Below are positions 10,925 through 22,559 of a stretch of 64,000 nucleotides of DNA, one piece after another; position 1 is the stretch's first letter, and every line of letters starts with the position of its first letter. The notes below the pieces were generated by a model. It made no database searches and was not told the DNA's origin. It saw only the letters and a list, made by a program, of their open reading frames with translations. A program made the position numbers and the translations under genes. Source of the stretch: Canna indica (Eukaryota; Streptophyta; Magnoliopsida; Zingiberales; Cannaceae); assembly GCA_034359265.1 (NCBI GenBank), contig CP136890.1:89119501-89183500 (forward strand). Direction: 5' to 3'.

Positions 10925-12499
10925 TGTTGGCTTTAGGTTTTCAACCTTAGCCTTAATCTCGATCTTGATAGTTTTGATGATAACAAACATGGAACTAATG
11001 ATTTCATTGAGAATATCTTTCAGCTTCCATATCGACTAGCGTTCGATGTCCTCGATCGGATAAATCGGAGAAATTATAAAATCGGAAGGACATTGATCGT
11101 TGCGCTCGGGTTCATCGCAGAAGTTTATCGAAGATCGACGAGTGCACCAAAGTCGCTTGGACGAGTCCAAAGATTAAGTCAAAAGCTCTCCAAGATGAGG
11201 CTCATTGAAAGCCGAAACCCAGAAATGAAGCGCGGAAGAAATAAGCTGAAGAAATAATATTCAGCCTAGGTTCGGTCGACCGACCGAAGGTAAAGAAAGT
11301 AGTAGAGCTACTTCGGTCAACCGAGTGGTCGATCGATGGAAGCCCAAAATGTGCAGTAGCTCGGGCGGTCGACCTATCAGTCGATCGACCTGCTGATTCC
11401 CGCGACGCAAGATCGCATCGATCGACCGATGGGTTGACCGAATGGAGAAAGAAATTGGCTGAGGCTGGCGGTCGACCAAGCGGTCGATGGACCTATGTAT
11501 AAGCCAAAGACGCAATCGCGTCGGTCGACCGACGGGTCGACCGAAGATCGCGGATCGCACGATTCACGTCTGGCTGTCGACTAGTCGATCGACCGACCAC
11601 AAGGTAAACAGAAGCGGTCGAATGATCGGTCGACCGATGCTTCGATCGGTGCTTCGACCGGTGACCTATAACAGATAGTTTTCTATCCGTTGGACGATGT
11701 TTCTTCACTTGGGTATAAATACACCCAGGTATTATTCATTTGATTGACTTCCCTTTATGTTACAGAAATTATTGAGCATTTAAAGAGGGATTTAAAGCCT
11801 TCCAAACGATCAATCGCGCGCGCTCTACTTGTTCCGCGAACATCATTCTTCAAGCCTCAATTGATTCCTCAACTCGGGAATTAATTCGAGCACCACGACT
11901 TTGCGAGTTGGAGGTTCCAAGGCTGTAAAAGGAGCTTGCAAATATTGGTTTTATTATTAGCTCTTTTGATTGTATTTTAGTTGTTATTCTAACTGTTTAT
12001 TTGATTTGGGTTTGTGAAGACCTTGTGTTAGGTCTTGTGTGAAGTGGCATCCTTGGTGTAGGAGTAAAGCCACTTGTGTAAGCTTAGAGATTACTAGGAT
12101 TAGTTCTAGTTGTCCCTTAGGTAGAGGTGGGAAAGTGCTCTCGGTAGGAAGGCGGGATACTTCCGGGTGTGGAAGTGCCTTCAGTTGGAGAGCGGAGACT
12201 TTCCGGTATAAAGTCCTTGTTGTAAGGGAAACTCGATATAATCTAGTAAAGCCTAAGTTTGGAAATCCTAGGCGAGGTGCTTAGGTAGTGGAGTAGGCAT
12301 TGGGGCCGAACCACTATAAATTGCGTGTTTGCATTGCCTTATTATTTTGTGTTAATTGCTTTATCTTTATATCGCTTCCGCATTAATTTTTCGAATTGCA
12401 AATCGCCTAAGTTAATCCAAGAAACGATTAAAAGTAAAATTAGGCGAATCATATAGTAAACACACTATTCACCCCCCTCTAGTGTCGTCATTTCGCCCA
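10925..12499 (+). repeat. LTR of copy B, apparently complete
   Basis: About 1575 bp, starting TGTTGGC and ending CGCCCA just before the primer site. It contains the cluster of GGTCGACC palindromes (about 11270-11660), a TATA box (11714-11721) and a leader-like part that closely matches LTR A in reverse. The ORF-like frames inside (for example 11261-11560) come from palindrome repeats and are not genes. Confidence 0.8.
11714..11721 (+). promoter_or_regulatory. TATA box of LTR B
   Basis: TATAAATA in the context GGGTATAAATACACC, conserved among all three LTR copies. Confidence 0.6.
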
Positions 12500-12503
12500 T
12501 AAT

Positions 12504-12515
12504 TGGTATCAGAGC
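12504..12515 (+). other. primer binding site, copy B
   Basis: A perfect TGGTATCAGAGC, complementary to the 3' end of initiator tRNA-Met, four bases after the LTR end. Confidence 0.88.
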
Positions 12516-12569
12516 GGGTTCGTAGTTTGAGATTTTATCATCTCGTCTACACCTAGTCTCGATCTAGAA

Positions 12570-13112
12570 ATGGTACTAGAGAGTATAGCATGTGCACTAC
12601 CTATGTTTGATGAAGAAAACTTTGGTGTATGGAAGAGTATGATGTATACCTTTCTCGAAACACAAAGTTTAGATTTATTGTGCATGCTAAAGAATGAGTA
12701 TGTTGAGCCAACCATTGACATGAATGATTGGACTAAAGAACAAATTAGATTATTTGAATTGATTGCTAAAACAACGCATCTCCTATATTGCTTATTTTCA
12801 AATGAAATACTTGAAAAGGTCATGCATTATTCATCCGCATTCGATATTTGGGATTGTTTAAACATGCTTTACAATTATGCAAAAACTGAGGAACTTATTA
12901 CTTTCAATGAAGGAGATGATGACAATTGTCATACCTCTAGTCCTAATGAAGTTTTTGATGCCCAAAGCTCATCTAGTCAAAAGAACACCAAAAATCGAAG
13001 AAGAAAGTTAAGGTGTTTCATTTGTCAAGAAAAGGGACATAAAAAGAGAAATTGTCCCCACTTGAAGAAAAGGACCAAGAAGAAGAATGCTTCCAAGTCT
13101 ACCTCGTGCTAA
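12570..13112 (+). pseudogene. gag of copy B, 3'-truncated
   Basis: The frame opens MVLESIACALPMFDEENFGV and matches gag A closely through the capsid part. Its first zinc knuckle is intact (CFICQEKGHKKRNC), unlike copy A. The coiled coil, second knuckle and tail are missing because the element is cut at 13107; the last few codons and the stop come from the junction. It shows what the undamaged first knuckle of this family looked like. Confidence 0.8.
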
Positions 13113-14215
13113 AAATAAATTTAAGAAACAAACAGAAATTTAAGAAACAATTAACAATTACAAATACAACGGAAAGAGCTAAAAGTGAAACCAAGTGTTC
13201 GTGCTCTTTTTCAAGCCTTGAATCCTCCAACTCGTCAAGTCGTGAAGCTTGAACAATATCCGAGTTGAGGCAATAGCAGGCGGCGCTTGAAGAAGAACTC
13301 GACAGAGGAATACGACAAGCTGCAATCACTTTTTAGAGGACTCAAATCTTCCTTTTAGATGCTCAATAATCACTGTGGGAATCAAGGAAGAAGTCTTAAA
13401 ACAATCATATGAGGTTATATTTATACCCTCGTGAAGCAACGACTGTTCAACGGATACAAATCTATCCGTTACAGTCGCCGATCGAAGCGTCGGTCGAAGC
13501 ATCGATCGATCGGTCATTCGACCGCTCATTTTTTCCCTGTGGTCGGTCGACCACCGGGTCGACCGCCAGACGTAGATCACGCGATCCACAATCTTCGGTC
13601 GACCCGTCGGTCGACTGACACGATATTGCGTCATGGCTCATATGCAGGTCGGTCGACCGATTGGACGACCGCCAGCCTCGGCCCGATTCTTTCACCATTC
13701 GGTCGACCCGTCGATTGACCGACGCGATCTTGCGTCACGGGAATCAGCAGGTCGGTTGACCGACGGGTTGACCACCCGAGCTACTGCCCGTTTTGGGCTT
13801 CCATCGGTCGACCGCTCGATCAATCGAAGTAGCTCTACTACCTTCTTTTTTTACCTTCGGTCCGTCGATCGAACCTAGGCTGAATGTTACTTCTTCAACC
13901 TATTTCTTCCGCGCTTCGTTTCCGGGTTCCTTCTTTCAACGAACATCATGACGGAGAGCTTTCCATGAATCTTTGAGCTCCTCCGATGCAATTATGGTGC
14001 ACTCGTCGATCTTTGAAAAACATCACGACGAACCCGAGCGTGACGATCAATGTCCTTTTGATTTTGCGATTTCTTTGATTTATCCAATTGAGGACATCGA
14101 ACGCTAGTCGATATGAAACCTAAAACATATTCTCAATGAAATCATTAGTTCCATGTTTGTTATCATCAAAACCATTAAGATCGAGATTAAGGCTAAGGTT
14201 GAAAACCTAAAGCCA
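13108..14215 (-). repeat. LTR C, 3'-truncated, minus orientation
   Basis: On the minus strand the LTR starts near 14215 (CTTGGCTTTAGG, against TGTTGGC in copy B) and runs to about 13130, lacking its last ~400 bp. It includes the palindrome cluster and the TATA box at 13416-13425. At 14215/14216 it abuts CACTA1 in the middle of that element's inter-gene region, so the TR-GAG insertion truncated or interrupted CACTA1. Confidence 0.75.
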
Positions 14216-14255
14216 AGATAGTAGAGTTATATTTAATATAAGATATACTTTACAA

Positions 14256-15095
14256 TTATTCCTCATCATCTGAGTAATAGTCTTCAAATTCTTCATCTTC
14301 TTCATCTTCTTCACCTTCTTCACCTTCTTCATCTTCTTCATCTTCTTCATCTTCTTCATCTCCAGCTTTCTCAATTTCATGATCATCATAATCAGCATAT
14401 TCAACTTCTAATTGAATTGACATTGTGTCTGCATCCTCGAGTATTGGAATAATACGATCTACAACAGAAGGATCATCTTCTTGATGGAAACCATCTGTCA
14501 CATCAGGTATCAACTCATTTTCTCCTGCTATCGGATCAATTTTTCCTCTATTTTTAGTCTTACAGACTACATGCCAATTTGCTCTATCTTTATTTCGAGC
14601 CGGATACTTCGCGTAATATACTTGTTCGGCTTGTGATGTCAATATAAAAGGCTCATTTGCTGCCAATTTGGATTTGTAATTAATCTCAACAAGTTTGTAT
14701 TTTGGATGAACTTTCATGCCCCTTTCTGTTGTATCGAACCAATGACATCTAAATAGGATCACTGATTTCAAGCCGAAGTAGTGCAACTCTATCACTTCTT
14801 CCACCAGTCCATAAAAATCCATATCATATTCAACATAGGTTGTCCCTTTCACGCAGACCTCGGCATTCATCGTCTTCTTTATAAATGCATATTCAACCGT
14901 GTGAAATTTGTACCCATTAACAAAATATCCGCTATAACACGACACTAGTTGCGACGGTCCACTAACAAACTCAAATATTCTTTCATCTATTTCAGCTCTG
15001 TGATCTTTGTTGTAAGCCTGAATCCAAGTAGGGAAATCACGATTCCGTAATCTCTCAATTTCTTGATCGTTGTGAATAGAGTATTTTTGCACCAT
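14256..15095 (-). pseudogene. CACTA1 tnp2 C-terminal part (DUF4216 + acidic tail)
   Basis: A 279-residue open frame. It starts MVQKYSIHNDQEIERLRNRD, then has the DUF4216-type pattern (GTTYVEYDMDFYGLVEEVIE, LFRCHWFD) and ends in a long Glu/Asp tail with EDYYSDDEE before the stop. These domains form the C-terminal part of plant CACTA transposase TNP2. The frame is open but is separated from the core by a deletion, so it is an orphan piece. Confidence 0.85.
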
Positions 15096-15249
15096 CTCAA
15101 TGTCAAATATTTTAATGAATTATTCAATCTCTGGACAGTTGAGTAATACATACAAGTGTGCCAAATGATACTATTCGTCGCTTAAGTGTCGAGAATATAT
15201 CTGGACAATTGGGCTTTGACATTATCTTTAGTTTTTTCGGAAACATCCA

Positions 15250-16092
15250 TCAAAGTGTTGAAAATATTATCAAACACATTTTTTCAACGTACATGACATC
15301 CAAATTATGTCGAATCGATAATGAACTCCAATAGAGCAATTCCCAAAAGATACTTTTTTTCACCCAGTTATGGGTTTGACCAAAGTCTGACACTTTTTCA
15401 TTCCGACCAAATATTATCTCTGGAAGTGCTGAAACACGAGCCAACATTTGTTCACCAGACAACATCGGGGGTGGCTCATGTCTTTCGACTCTGCCCTTAG
15501 TAAATTTATTACGATTCCTTCGATACTGATGGTTAGCCGGTAGGAATCGACGATGACAATCAAAGAATGAGATTTTCTGTCTGTTATGAAGACTGATTGA
15601 TTTGGAGTGTTCCATACAATACAGACAAGAGAGTTGGCCGTGAGTGCTCCAACCAGACAACATATCGTATGCCGAGAAATCATTGATTGTCCACAAGACC
15701 GCGGCCTTTAAATTGAAGTTTTTCTTCCGATGACAATCATAAATGACAGATCCCTCAATCCACAAAATTTTCAATTCATCTATCAAGGGTTTGAGAAACA
15801 CGTCAATTTCTTTTCGCGGACCCTTAGGACCCGGAATAATCATCGAAAGATAAATAAATTCATCTTTCATACACATTGACGGTGGCAAATTATAAAATGT
15901 CAGACACACTAGCCAAACTGAATAAGGAGTTGCAGAATACCCAAACGGATTAAAACCATTTGTGCACAATCTCAATATGATATTTCTAGTGTCCCTAGCA
16001 AATGAAGGATAACATGTATCCAAATGTTTCCATGATTTATTGTCGGATGGATGAGTCATTACTGTATCATCAGTCATCACGACTTCTTGCAT
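15250..16092 (-). pseudogene. CACTA1 tnp2 transposase core (Transposase_21)
   Basis: A 280-residue frame carrying the Transposase_21 (tnp2) core: DNKSWKHLDTCYPSFARD, GFNPFGYSATPYSVW, the ATYDMLSGWSTHG-like segment and the CYCMEHSKS-like zinc pair. It ends at the LDVMYVEKM region and is then truncated by the deletion before the DUF4218 part. TNP2 catalyses cutting at CACTA ends in the nucleus. Confidence 0.88.
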
Positions 16093-16149
16093 GCCAACTC
16101 ATGTAGGGGGGCATCTTTTCTGATATGAATAATCTTTGAAGCCTCGGTA

Positions 16150-16720
16150 TTAGTGGAAAATACCGAAGCACCTCAATTTCCTCTCCTTATAACGAGGATG
16201 TTGACATACAAGGCAATTATCCAACTGCACATTTCCTTTATAATATAGAATACAGTTATTTTGGCACGCGTGTATTTTTTCGTACCCAAGCCCTAATTTT
16301 TTCATCAACTTTTTAGTCTTATAAAAAGTTGGCTCAAACTTGTTATCAGTAGGCAGCATTCCATTAATCAATCTTGCAATCCGATCATACGCAACCCCCT
16401 GATATTACAATCGGCCTTGATGTTTAGGAGCCGCGTCATTGTCGAAAACCTAGTGTATCTAGGACAATTCTCATACAAAGGTTCATCGGTAGCTTTCAAC
16501 ATCTCGTAAAATTCTGCATCTTCTTTATTCGACAATTCAATCTCTACCGCAGTTTAAACTTCTGTGATATTAACACTTGTAGTATCTGGTGGCACTGACG
16601 TCTCAATAATTGGCCGATTGACATTATCATTCAGGTGGAATTGACCCCCAAGACTATCAAGTATCATAGTTCTATAGGTATTAGATTGACTGGATGAAGA
16701 AACACTAGCATAGGAAGATT
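16150..16720 (-). pseudogene. CACTA1 tnp2 N-proximal part
   Basis: This reads the segment with INGMLPTDNKFEPTFYKTKK, YEKIHACQNNC and CLVCQHPRYKERK, homologous to 25640-26080 of CACTA2. There are stops and shifts between pieces. At 16720 it is interrupted by the gypsy element; its continuation is at 33595. Confidence 0.8.
16716..16720. repeat. target-site duplication, gypsy left side (AAGAT)
   Basis: AAGAT precedes the LTR start TGTCGCGCCCC and recurs at 33590-33594 right after the other LTR end. This 5-bp duplication defines the insertion. Confidence 0.9.
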
Positions 16721-19323
16721 GTCGCGCCCCAACTCAGGGTCACGTGATCGGCTAGGGTATACGTGCCTATACCCAGAAGCCTAACCCATACACATGCCAA
16801 CATTATAAACAACATGTAAATAACATCTTTTAATAATAAAAAAACCAAACTAGATTTTTATTTCAAAATAACAAGGTTTTAATTACATATCTCAAGTGCA
16901 GAAATAAATCGAAGAGCAACAGTTCTTTTAATAAATAAAACTGAATAAAACGTGAATGTCCCCACGGGACTACAACTCTAAATACCAAAATAAAAGTGCA
17001 TGACAACCTACTACATACTCGACTACGACCCCTAACTAGGACTGCTATGAGATCATGTGGCTTCTCTGCTCTCCAGCTGCGCCAAGTGCTCCAGCCCACC
17101 TCACCGGATAAGCTCTGCAAAACAAAATAAAACAACGACAACGGGTGAGTTCAAAGAACTCAGTGAGCAATTTTACCAACCCTCACAAATCAACATCACA
17201 GAGATAATAAGAATATGTCTATCTCTACAGAGGCAATGTCACAAAGGTGTGACTAGCTACCAGGCCAACAGGCCACCCATGCCCACGACACCTAGTTCTT
17301 CAAAGAGGTGCATCAGGCCGAAGCCCTATCATGCCCGAAGGCAACGTCACCTAAAAATGTGCATCAGGTCGAGCCCTACCATGCCCAAAGGCAACATCAC
17401 CATCACAGAGGTGCATCGAGTCAAAGCCCTACCATGCCCAAAGGCAACATCACCATCAATGATGTGCATCGGGTCGGATCCCTACCATACCTAGAGGCAA
17501 CATCACCGTCAAGAGGTGCATCGGGTCAAATCCCCACCATGCCCAAAGGAAACATCACCATCAAGAGGTGCATCGGGTCGAATGCCTACCATGCCCAAAG
17601 GTAACCACGCACATATCAGGATAATCGAGGGACCTCCGAACTTATCCTGCAGGTTGGGAATTTACATCCAACCACATGGGAGTAGCCCATAACCCAGCTC
17701 CGAAATGAGCCGCTCCGCCATTCCCAATGATATGGTGCATCAAGACCCAAGTCAAGATTCTCCTACGGTGTCTTAAGGGTGTCCTCACTATGAAGCGTCT
17801 TAACACTTCAAACACGACCCTTACCCCTTAGACCCGCAACGTCATGAATCTGTGTGGTTTTATTTCATGAATACCTTGTAAGTTGGTTCATAACAGATTA
17901 TGCTCACCCTTAGACCTAATTTTAATTATAGAATTAAAATCTAGATCATCTCAATTAGGGTTTTGTTTTATAGTTTTGTTTTAGGATTTTGTTCTGCCCA
18001 GAAGTGCTGTGTATATCCCGAATCTACTCTTCAAAGTGTGTCCTATGCTTCCAAACTATATTTTCTGGTCAAAACGATATGTTACACGACTATAATCAGA
18101 GATCCAATCACGTAATAACAGAGAAATAAAAAATCAGCATAGATTCAATAAACAACACATAAATTTCAGAAAGCTGAAATTTCCAGCACAATATGAAATA
18201 AAATCCGAATTTCGCAGAATTAAATTCCTAAATTTCTAACATCACAGATTCAAGTAATCATGTCAATCATGCATACAATCTCATAATTTTTACTAAATAA
18301 AAACTAGCACGTATAACAAGAATTCCTTAATGAAGAATCAAGCACTAAGATCAAGAATCTCTTCTCAAAAACCCTTAATTAGTCATTATCAAGATCTTAA
18401 TCCTACCACATAATTTCTACCAAAATCATAGATTTAATCCTAAGAATGGAATCCACAAATCAAGAAACCAAATTGGGAGAATAAATCATAATTTGCACAT
18501 CAAGAAAACATGGTAAAAACTCGTAGAAAATCCAAGAACAATGCATAAATACCGAGCCGTCACGAACGGCTTCAAAAAAATTCGATTAAAATACCGAAGA
18601 GAGAGGGTAAACCACTCACCTTAATTTGGAAAAATATTAGGAAAGAAATCCCGGGCGACGGCCTCGAATCTGGCTTCAAAAGGCCGACGGCTCAACCCAA
18701 AAATATAGCTCCAGGGGAAAGAAGAGAGGGAGAGGAAACAGGCGGCTCGGCTCGGCTCCAAAGAGAAAGAAGGAAGAGAGGAAGAGGAAGAAGAATCTGG
18801 CGGCTCGGATCGGCTCTGGGTGGCTGCGGCTCCAAGGAGCAAAGGGAAAGGGGACTGGCGGCTTGGCTTGGCTTGGCGGCTTGCTCTATTTCTCAACTTT
18901 TTAGGTGGCTCCAAAATAAGAGCCACAAGCCTTGAGGGGGGGCGGGGTTATACAGTCTCCTCAACCCTAAGCCCTTACACCCTTAATTCACAACCCGCAT
19001 TCACCTTAAGTCGAAACCAAAACCCGCTAATCCGATAGACTTAAATAATTTAATTAATCTCATTCTAATAAATCATGAATAATTAATTAAATACTCATAT
19101 GAACATATATAATTAGCAATTATGCGCACACAACACGAAATTAAATACTCTCAACTACCCAAGCCTAAAAATTTATAAATTTATAAATTTATATTCTACT
19201 TACCCGAGCTCGCAAGCTCGCTCCGGACCATGAGTCAACCCGACTCGACCACGAACTAGTCCGCTAGGCTGGCAAATATACATAAAAGGAAAAATAATAA
19301 ATTTAAATATCTGGGATATTACA
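16721..19323 (-). repeat. gypsy 3' LTR (2603 bp)
   Basis: The plus strand starts TGTCGCGCCCC and ends GGATATTACA. It contains a ~53-bp VNTR (17300-17605), a purine-rich stretch near 18650-18960 and AT-rich ends. ORF-like frames inside, such as 18621-18926, also occur in the other LTR and are not genes. Confidence 0.9.
17300..17610. repeat. LTR minisatellite, about six 53-bp units
   Basis: The unit is GGTGCATCGGGTCGAATCCC + TACCATGCCCAAAGGCAACATCACCATCAAG. Six units start with GTGCATC between about 17308 and 17569. The matching part of the other LTR (about 31710-31910) has four. Confidence 0.8.
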
Positions 19324-19338
19324 ATCCTCCCTCCTTAA
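19324..19338 (-). other. polypurine tract of gypsy element
   Basis: The minus strand reads AAGGAGGGAGGAT immediately before the LTR start TGTAATATCC, the expected plus-strand primer. Confidence 0.85.
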
Positions 19339-19416
19339 AGAAAATTAGTCCTCGAATTTCAGAAAAGAAAATAAGGATTCACCACAACATCAAACAATGA
19401 AGGATAACCCTCCCTC

Positions 19417-20553
19417 TTATGAGACTGCTGAATCCACCTCTATTGCCATAGGCTCGATCACATGAGACTCATCCTGAATATACCTCTTCAGCATAGACAC
19501 ATGGAACACTGAATGTACTCGGTCCATACTAGGAGGTAGGGCCAACTCATAGGCCACGGCTCCCTTGCGCTTGAGAATAGGAAACAACCCAATGAACCTA
19601 GGGCTTAACTTTCCTTTCTTACCAAACCTCATTACCCATTTTATAGGGGACACCTTGAGGAACATTATGTCCCCCTCAGCAAACTCTACCTCCCTTGCCT
19701 TTCCATCCACATACATTTTTTGGCGACTCTGAGCTACCAATAGCTTCTCTCTGATTTGCTTCACTTTTTCTATAGCCTCCTCCACCAGATCAGGTCACAT
19801 CATAAGGGGATCTCCTATCTCAAACCAGCCTACAGGTGACCTGCACCTCCGTCCGTACTACGCCTCAAAGGGGGCTATCCCAATGCTAGTGTGGTAGCTG
19901 TTATTATAAGCAAACTCAACCAAAGGTAGGTGTCTCTCCCAACTCCCCTCCAGGTCTAAGACACATGCCCTCAACATATCCTCCAATGTCTGAATAGTCC
20001 GCTCTGACTTACCATCCGTCTGTGGATGAAATGTGGTACTGAACATTACCTGAGTGCCCAACGCCTCCTAGAAGGACTGCCAAAATCTAGCCGTGAACTG
20101 AGTGCCCCGATCTGAGATAATCATAACTGGAACTCCATGATAAGCAATGATCCAATCCAAAAACAACCTCGCATACTACTCGGCTGAAAATGTCGTCCTG
20201 ACTGGTATGAAGTGCGATGACTTGGTTAGGCGATCCACCACTACCCAGATGGAGTCGTTGCCTTTTTCAGACTTTGGCAACCCAGTCATGAAATCCATGG
20301 TTATCTTCTCCCATTTTCACTATGGTACCCATAAGTTCTGGAGTAACCTTGCCGGCTTCAAATGCTCAGCTTTCACCTGCTGACACACTAAGCACCTAGA
20401 CACAAACTCGGCCACTTCTCTTTTTACGTCTTTCCACCAATAGTTTTGCCTTAGGTCCTGGTACATCTTCGTGGCTCCCGAATGCATAGTATAGGTGGAT
20501 CGATGAGCCATCTCTAGCACCTGCTTGCGAACCTCGGCCATATCTAGTACCAC
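19417..20553 (-). pseudogene. gypsy integrase, in pieces
   Basis: From N to C on the minus strand: the HHCC zinc region (20553-20320; MHSGATKMYQDL, CLVCQQVKAEH); the core end (20061-19858; [20 protein letters not shown] with the catalytic Glu); and the C-terminal GPF-like part (19785-19417; ADGRAREVEF-like, then RVHSVFHVSMLKRYI). Stops and frame changes occur at about 20319, 20062 and 19857. Integrase would insert the cDNA; this copy is not translatable. Confidence 0.85.
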
Positions 20554-20556
20554 AAC

Positions 20557-21161
20557 CTAGTTCTTAAACCTCAGGACGCTCTTCGAGTCCACATTGAACC
20601 CATTATCTGCATCTCCTCTCCTGACCAGATCCTTAGTTAGTGCACAAAAGACATCCTCCTCCTGCGCTGCCCGCAGCATGTCAACCAATGTGGACTGCAC
20701 TCTCAAGTGAGCCACCAGCGTACCAGAATTTGATACTGACAAGACTGCTCCGCCATCCAAACATATGGCTAAATCCTGAGCCAACGGCCTCCTCCTGACT
20801 GCCAAATGCGTCGGACTGCCAATAGACTTCCTGCTCAAAGCATCAGCTACTACATTAGCCTTTCCTGAATTGTACATGATCATGCAGTCATAGTACTTCA
20901 ATAGCTCAAGTCATCTTCTCTGCCATTCTACATCAGCACACAACCCAAGCCGACTCGGGAGGCATCATAATAAACAACAAAACCTCCTGAACCCGAGGGT
21001 ACTACTAGAACTGACGTCGACGTCAAGCGGTCTTTGAGCTTCAGAAATCTCTCCTCGCACCTACTGTCACATTCGAACTTGACCTTCTTCTGGATCAGGC
21101 GGGTCAATGGCGCTGCAATCCTGGAGAAATTCTTCAAAAAATTTATGTAGTAACCTGCCAA
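20557..21161 (-). pseudogene. gypsy RNase H, in two pieces
   Basis: 21161-20928 carries GYYINFLKNFSRIAAPLTRL and VVYYDASRVGLGCVLM, the start of gypsy RNase H. A gap of roughly 27 bp joins it to 20901-20557, which has YNSGKANVVADALSRKS. The middle of the domain is missing, so this is a deletion-bearing remnant. Confidence 0.82.
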
Positions 21162-21203
21162 TGCCAGAAAATTACGAATCTTCGAGACATTGGTCGGCCT
21201 CTT

Positions 21204-21875
21204 CTAGTTCTGAACTGCCTCTATATTTGCAGGGTTCACCTTTATTCCTTCCTTGGACACCACATGACCAAGAAACCCTACGTTGTCCAGCCAAAACTCG
21301 CACTTAGAGAATTTGGCATACAACCTGTGCTCTATGAGAGTTTCCAGAACTACCCTCAAGTGCTCAGCATGCTCCTCCCTGCTCTTGGAATAAATCAAAA
21401 TGTCATCAATGAACACAATCACAAATTTATCCAGGTATTCCTTGAACACTCAGTTCATCAGGTCCATAAATACTGTGGGTGCATTAGTCAGCCCGAATGA
21501 CATCACCAGAAACTCAAAATGCCCATACCTTGACCTGAAAGCAGTCTTAGGGACGTCACTATCCTGAATCCTCAACTGATGATACCCTGACCACAGGTCA
21601 ATCTTAGAAAACCACTGCGCTCTATTAAGCTGATCAAACAAATCATCAATCCTGGGCAACGGGTACCGATTCTTCACTGTTACCTTGTTAAGTTGTCGGT
21701 AATCAACGCATATTCGCATGGACCCATCCTTTTTCTTTACAAAGAGCACTGGAGTACCCCAAGACGAAACACTGGGGTGAATGAAACCCAGATCAAGCAG
21801 CTCCTGCAACTGGGACTTCAACTCCCTCAACTCAGATGGTGCCATCCGATACGGAGGAACGAAGTTCAGCTTCAC
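21204..21875 (-). pseudogene. gypsy reverse transcriptase
   Basis: Two adjacent frames give the whole RT fold: 21875-21450 ([54 protein letters not shown]) and 21449-21204 (the [11 protein letters not shown] catalytic box and [16 protein letters not shown]). A stop separates them (VFMDLMN* then MFKEYLDKF). Both catalytic motifs (KID and FIDD) are intact. Confidence 0.9.
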
Positions 21876-21881
21876 CCCCGG

Positions 21882-22542
21882 CTATAAATTGATACAGAAT
21901 CTGATCTCTCTCTGGAGGTAACCCTGGCAACTCCTCCGAAAATACATCAGAGAACTCGTATACTTCAGGCGTCCTCCCGATGTCTCTGGCCGCATCTCCA
22001 CCTTCCTTTGCCATCGACATAAAGGCCAAAAAAATGACTGACACCCGCCGAACAATAACTTCCGGGCCTTAAGAGCTGATATCGCCATCAACGACTCGCC
22101 CCTTCCCTCACCCTGGAAGGTAAGCTGGGGCATCCCGGGCTTACTGAAGGTCGCAGTCTTAGCCCTGCAATCAACTAAGGCGAAATGGTCCGCCAACCAG
22201 TCCATGCCCAATATCACATTAAGCTCCAACATCGGCAGGAGTGTCAAATTGACCATCAGCACATGCCCACAAATAACAATCTCGAAAGACTGTCTCTGCC
22301 ATCACAGAAACGCCGGTAGATGTAGACACCACAAGGGGAAATTCAAGCACAGAAGATATCCCTGACAACTTAGCAGCAACTAAGACAGACACAAAAGAGT
22401 GCATAACACCAGGGCCGAACAAGACATATGCAATAGCTGAACCTACAACAAGGTTACCTAATACTACTGCCCTAGACGCCTCAGTGTCCTCTTGGTTCAT
22501 AGCGAACACCCATGCAACGGGCCTCTCTGAAGTCTGAACCAC
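21882..22542 (-). pseudogene. gypsy aspartic protease region
   Basis: The frames at 22542-22219 and 22262-21882 overlap through a frameshift. They show the retropepsin-like segment typical of Tekay/Del elements: HSFVSVLVAAKL (the usual DSGATHSF box is changed to GPGVMHSF) and the later NVILGMDWLADHFALVDCR box. Loss of the catalytic DSGA motif and the frameshift indicate an inactive protease. Confidence 0.78.
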
Positions 22543-22559
22543 CAGCTCGCTGGCCTCCT

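Larger units (their letters stand above)
10925..13107 (+). mobile_element. TR-GAG-like copy B (5' LTR + partial gag)
   Basis: A full 5' LTR beginning TGTTGGCTTTAGG is followed by a primer site and the first ~540 bases of gag. It stops abruptly after CCAAGTCTACCTCG at 13107, where sequence joins the truncated LTR C. It is head-to-head with copy A. Confidence 0.75.

Noticed and set aside
10443..13878. Many Arg/Ser-rich ORFs on both strands
   Set aside because: They arise from GGTCGACC palindrome repeats in the LTRs, which read openly in several frames.
14207..14404. Lys/Met-rich ORF
   Set aside because: Out-of-frame shadow of the acidic tail of tnp2 (GAAGAT repeats).
17300..17610. CRISPR-like direct repeats
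   Set aside because: Contiguous minisatellite units without unique spacers inside a plant LTR; no cas genes.
18621..19038. ORFs in the gypsy LTR
   Set aside because: They sit wholly in LTR sequence, are matched by broken forms in the other LTR (32888-33194) and overlap on opposite strands.
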